Origin: GWF2-43-63 sp964559205 | Lineage (GTDB): Bacteria > Bacteroidota > Bacteroidia > Bacteroidales > DTU049 | Length of the DNA stretch: 7,835 nt | Assembly (NCBI GenBank): GCA_964559205.1 | Contig: CAZLHV010000152.1 | Span: 1 to 7,835 of the forward strand | Reading direction: 5' to 3' | In this document: in pieces, positions 5,456 to 7,835 of the stretch | Position numbering within the stretch: position 1 is the first letter of the stretch | How the letters are laid out: each line of letters begins with the position of its first letter | Made by a program: the position numbers and the translations under genes | The notes under the pieces: generated by a model | What the model was told of the DNA's origin: nothing | Database searches by the model: none | What the model saw: the letters and a program-made list of their open reading frames with translations, nothing else

Positions 5456-6979
5456 ATGAATAGGTTTTTAAAGCTTTGTCATAAAAATCCAGTTGCCGTT
5501 TGGATAACCATTCTATTTATCCTGTTCATTGTACTGGATTATTTTGTGGTTTTATTTCATCAACCAGCTGGAATGCACTTTTTTCGTCAAACCGATTCAT
5601 TATCATTCGTTCTACATTATTTACAAAACGGACTTGACTTTTTCAGTCCTGGCTCAATGAATCAGGGATACAGCGAAGGACATGCCGCGGCCGAATTCCC
5701 CATTTTATATTACATTTCAGCTTTACTTAGTAAGCTTTTTGGATTTCAACCTTTCTATCTAAGGTTGCTCAACTTGGTCATTTTTTCGGTCGGTTTCACT
5801 TATCTATTCCGCTTATTATTTTCTTATCTCAACAAATTATACTACGCCCTAATATTATCTGGACTTGTACTGTCGTCCACCGTGCTGCTTTATTATGCCA
5901 ACAACTTCATTCCCGACACACCAGCGCTTGGTTTTTGTCTCATAGCCATGTATTTTTCTTGGAAATACATGACCGAGGAAAACCGAAACCGATTTCTCTG
6001 GCCCATGTTGATTTTCTTTACACTTGCATGCTTACTAAAAGTGACCTTTTGCGTTTATCCATTTGCATTTTTAGCAACCCTTTTCATTAAGCACTTGAGC
6101 AAAAAACAACCTCTGCTTAAATTCGTTCAAGTCGAAAGTCGATTATTAGCGGCATATCTTGCATTTATTGCAGTTGTCGCCTTGTGGTACGGCTACGCCA
6201 TTTGGTACAACAACCAATATCAATCTACGCTTTTCAACACCAAACCTTGGCCCATTTGGAATATGTCGGCCAGCGAAATTGCTACGGTTTGGGAATACAT
6301 GAGTCATTATTGGGATGCTACATATTACTACCAAACCGCGAAACACTTGTTGTGGGCGCTAACTATTGCAGGGCTTATACCCATGCTGAAATCGAATAAA
6401 ATGTGGATTTTTGCATCACTGTCAGTGTTGAGTGCATTAACGTATATCGCCTTTTTCTTCTTTTCTTTTCGCGACCACGATTACTATTTCATTGTTCTGA
6501 TACCAGCAATCGCACTCATCAGTGCTTCTGGAGTTCGAAATCTGATAATCATTTTTCCTCGAGCAATGAAAACCGTTTTTCCCGGAATTCTTCTTGCCAC
6601 AATTGCAATTCTAAGTCTTAACTACGGCAATAAAAAACTTCACGAACGATATACACATGCCATGGATATGTTCTCCGAACCGGCAATTCGCGTTTATGAA
6701 TCAGCAGACTACATCAACTCGCTAATCGAAAAACCTGAGGCAAAGGTCATGGTACTAGGCGATAGAACGCCCAATGGAAGTCTTTATTTTCTAAACCGTC
6801 AGGGTTGGACAATTCCTGACACAAGTGCCGATGACTTTATAAATATCCAAAAAATCACTGCCCTCGGTGCCGAGTATTTAATTGTTGCTGATTCAACATT
6901 GCTCCAAAGCAAATCGCTTGAACCATACAAGCACCATTTGCTGGGTTCAAAAAGTGCCGTTACTGTCTTTCGTTTATAA
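5456..6979 (+). CDS. GT-C family membrane glycosyltransferase (GT39/ArnT-like)
   Basis: The 507-residue protein has a first transmembrane helix near 13-34 and about ten more hydrophobic segments up to residue 389, then a soluble C-terminal domain of about 115 residues. The first extracytoplasmic loop contains GMHFFRQTDSLS (39-50), resembling the GxHxWRQxDxxxxA motif of ArnT-like enzymes, with Asp47 a catalytic candidate. AAAEFPILYYISALLSKLFG (77-96), NNFIPDTP (149-156) and FRDHDYYF (338-345) also fit this superfamily. Such enzymes transfer a sugar from a polyprenyl-phosphate donor on the periplasmic face of the inner membrane to lipid, glycan or protein. The acceptor cannot be told from sequence, and no other glycan genes are nearby. 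The gene is visibly more AT-rich than the tatD, ansA and reductase genes, with many TTA codons, as is common for transferred surface-glycan genes. The ATG at 5456 directly precedes the first helix. Confidence 0.8.
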   Translation: MNRFLKLCHKNPVAVWITILFILFIVLDYFVVLFHQPAGMHFFRQTDSLSFVLHYLQNGLDFFSPGSMNQGYSEGHAAAEFPILYYISALLSKLFGFQPFYLRLLNLVIFSVGFTYLFRLLFSYLNKLYYALILSGLVLSSTVLLYYANNFIPDTPALGFCLIAMYFSWKYMTEENRNRFLWPMLIFFTLACLLKVTFCVYPFAFLATLFIKHLSKKQPLLKFVQVESRLLAAYLAFIAVVALWYGYAIWYNNQYQSTLFNTKPWPIWNMSASEIATVWEYMSHYWDATYYYQTAKHLLWALTIAGLIPMLKSNKMWIFASLSVLSALTYIAFFFFSFRDHDYYFIVLIPAIALISASGVRNLIIIFPRAMKTVFPGILLATIAILSLNYGNKKLHERYTHAMDMFSEPAIRVYESADYINSLIEKPEAKVMVLGDRTPNGSLYFLNRQGWTIPDTSADDFINIQKITALGAEYLIVADSTLLQSKSLEPYKHHLLGSKSAVTVFRL

Positions 6980-6996
6980 TACTGGCTTTCCCTCAA

Positions 6997-7431
6997 CTAC
7001 TTATTACGAAAATCGGAAATATCATTCAGAATTTCGGCATGATCGAAGGCCAGTTTTGGCAAGGCCGATAATGGAAACCAACGCAAATCACCTGCATCAT
7101 CACCAGCCTTGGCTCCAGCAGGAATTTCAGCCAATTCGGCCAAAAACGCCACCGTGACCGTATGCCCACGAGGATCGCGACCTGGCTTTGAATAAACACG
7201 ATATTGACGCAGGTTTTCCACCCGAAGCGAAGTTTCTTCCATCAGTTCGCGCATCATGGCATCCTCGACGCTTTCGTTCTCATCAACAAAGCCACCAGGC
7301 AGAGCCCAGGTACCGGCAAATGGATCGTGCTTCCGGAGGATGAGCAACACGTGCCACTGTCCGGAAGCCTTCACAAACAAGGCAGCATCGACAGTAACAG
7401 CAGGACGGGGATAATCGTAGCAGAATTTCAT
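6997..7431 (-). CDS. NUDIX hydrolase
   Basis: The 144-residue single-domain protein carries a complete Nudix box at 47-69: G47, E53, R61-E62-L63, E65-E66 and L69. The glycine usually found in EETG is Ser68. The opening YDYPRPAVTVDAALF, the segment HDPFAGTWALPGGF and GRDPRGHTVTVAFLA resemble COG1051-type ADP-ribose or nucleotide-sugar pyrophosphatases and the Nudix part of NrtR regulators. There is no C-terminal winged helix, so it is an enzyme rather than an NrtR repressor. The expected reaction is Mg-dependent hydrolysis of a nucleoside diphosphate linked to another moiety, substrate unknown. I prefer the start at 7431 because it gives the family N-terminus and because a strong -7 element lies just upstream of it; the ATG at 7458 would lie upstream of that promoter. 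The stop is 17 bp from the convergent glycosyltransferase stop. Confidence 0.88.
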   Translation of the reverse strand: MKFCYDYPRPAVTVDAALFVKASGQWHVLLILRKHDPFAGTWALPGGFVDENESVEDAMMRELMEETSLRVENLRQYRVYSKPGRDPRGHTVTVAFLAELAEIPAGAKAGDDAGDLRWFPLSALPKLAFDHAEILNDISDFRNK

Positions 7432-7435
7432 GGAA

Positions 7436-7463
7436 CAAACATACAAAAAGCCGCTCATCCAAA
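7436..7463 (-). promoter_or_regulatory. Candidate promoter for the NUDIX gene
   Basis: On the minus strand TATGTTTG (7443-7436) matches TAnnTTTG exactly, and TTTG (7463-7460) lies 16 bp upstream as a possible -33 box, slightly closer than usual. The -7 element ends four bases before the ATG at 7431, so transcription would begin at or within a few bases of the start codon, giving a leaderless or nearly leaderless mRNA. This also argues against the in-frame ATG at 7458. Confidence 0.4.
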
Positions 7464-7500
7464 CCGTTATACCCGATAAATGCGTATCAACTTCGTATTT

Positions 7501-7602
7501 TTAAAAAAGTAGAAGCATTGAAACAACTGTTATCAAGCCACAGCAATTAAGCATGAAATGCTCATAGCCTCTCATCTTTCTCTTCTGGTCAACTGGATTC
7601 AT
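7501..7602 (-). CDS. Possible 33-residue membrane micro-protein
   Basis: An ATG at 7602 opens a 33-codon frame ending in TAA at 7503-7501. The product begins with a polar, basic part (MNPVDQKRKMRGYEH) and continues into a hydrophobic stretch that includes FMLNCCGLITVV and ends MLLLF. This is the layout of a small tail-anchored membrane protein. No Shine-Dalgarno sequence or exact promoter element precedes it. It lies about 40 bp upstream of the NUDIX promoter on the same strand. I do not recognise it, and a frame of this length can occur by chance in AT-rich DNA, so the call rests only on the ordered charge/hydrophobic layout. Confidence 0.22.
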   Translation of the reverse strand: MNPVDQKRKMRGYEHFMLNCCGLITVVSMLLLF

Positions 7603-7835
7603 CTCGTTTATAAAAATGTTCCCTCTTTATGAGACAAGTATAAAGAAACAAATTCAAAATTTACTTCATTCCAAATTTTGGAAAAACAATCCTATTTATG
7701 GACAAAAGCGCGCAATGCCAAAAACCAGAAAACTTCTTAAAAGCTTGATTGACTGCGTGTTGATAGGCTGTTGTGTTGACTGGCATTTGGATTGACCTAA
7801 GGACGACAACAAACAACAAAAACAACAACAAAAAA

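Larger units (their letters stand above)
7432..7835. other. AT-rich region without a firm gene
   Basis: Apart from the NUDIX promoter and the 33-codon micro-ORF, these 404 bases hold no supported gene. A minus-strand frame is open from the right edge to a TAA at 7663-7661 (58 codons, with an internal ATG at 7786) but has no recognisable features. A 15-bp perfect palindrome, TTCCAAA-T-TTTGGAA, lies at 7669-7683. The last ~30 bases (7805-7835) are built only of A and C as CAA-like units on the plus strand. No tRNA, terminator with a U-tract or insertion-sequence end was seen. Confidence 0.6.

Noticed and set aside
7432..7458. Earlier ATG (7458) for the NUDIX gene
   Set aside because: The exact -7 element at 7443-7436 lies downstream of it, and the nine added residues precede the normal family N-terminus.
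7661..7835. 58-codon minus-strand frame open to the right edge, with an ATG at 7786
   Set aside because: The upstream part is translated from the CAA-rich low-complexity tract and the rest has no recognisable feature; an open frame of this length is expected by chance.
7805..7835. CAA-rich tract at the right edge considered as a repeat array
   Set aside because: The units are irregular (AAC, AAAC, AAAAAC) and the tract is cut by the window edge; it is low-complexity DNA rather than a defined repeat or CRISPR.

Overview
The window looks like chromosome from a member of the Bacteroidota, probably a draft or metagenome assembly because a run of exactly ten N interrupts one gene. Four things support this placement. 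Several upstream regions carry the phylum's -7 promoter element TAnnTTTG. Shine-Dalgarno sequences are almost absent in front of start codons. One secreted protein ends its signal peptide in ANA|Q. The protein families have a Bacteroidota flavour. Family names come from motifs read by eye; no database search was run.

Layout. Positions 1-408 (+) hold the C-terminal end of an unrecognised protein cut by the left edge. Positions 641-2453 (+) form a two-gene unit, a TatD-type metal-dependent hydrolase followed four bases later by a type I asparaginase. It converges, with only 6 bp between stop codons, on a four-gene minus-strand redox operon. In transcription order that operon is an OsmC-type peroxidase (4620-4204), an atypical thioredoxin-fold protein (4187-3831), a thioredoxin-reductase-like flavoprotein (3827-2877) and a membrane-anchored thioredoxin (2867-2460, interrupted by the N gap). 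Next comes a minus-strand secreted protein of unknown function (5300-4773), divergent from an AT-richer membrane glycosyltransferase of the ArnT/PMT type (5456-6979, +). A NUDIX hydrolase (7431-6997, -) converges on the glycosyltransferase. The last ~400 bases are AT-rich and hold at most a 33-residue membrane micro-ORF, ending in a CAA-rich tract at the edge.

The part most worth attention is the redox operon. Its reductase keeps the FAD site and the CATC disulfide but has lost the arginines that normally bind the NADPH phosphate (HQFDHFQ in place of HRRDxFR). The small thioredoxin-like partner has lost the first cysteine of CxxC and has a CC...C pattern instead. The classical CxxC thioredoxin is tethered to the membrane, with topology suggesting its active site faces the cytoplasm. 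Upstream of the operon lie two near-identical 13-bp palindromes 20 bp apart, which look like a paired operator. Together these suggest a thiol peroxidase/disulfide relay with an unusual electron donor. The genes and residues are read directly; the relay and the donor are inference.
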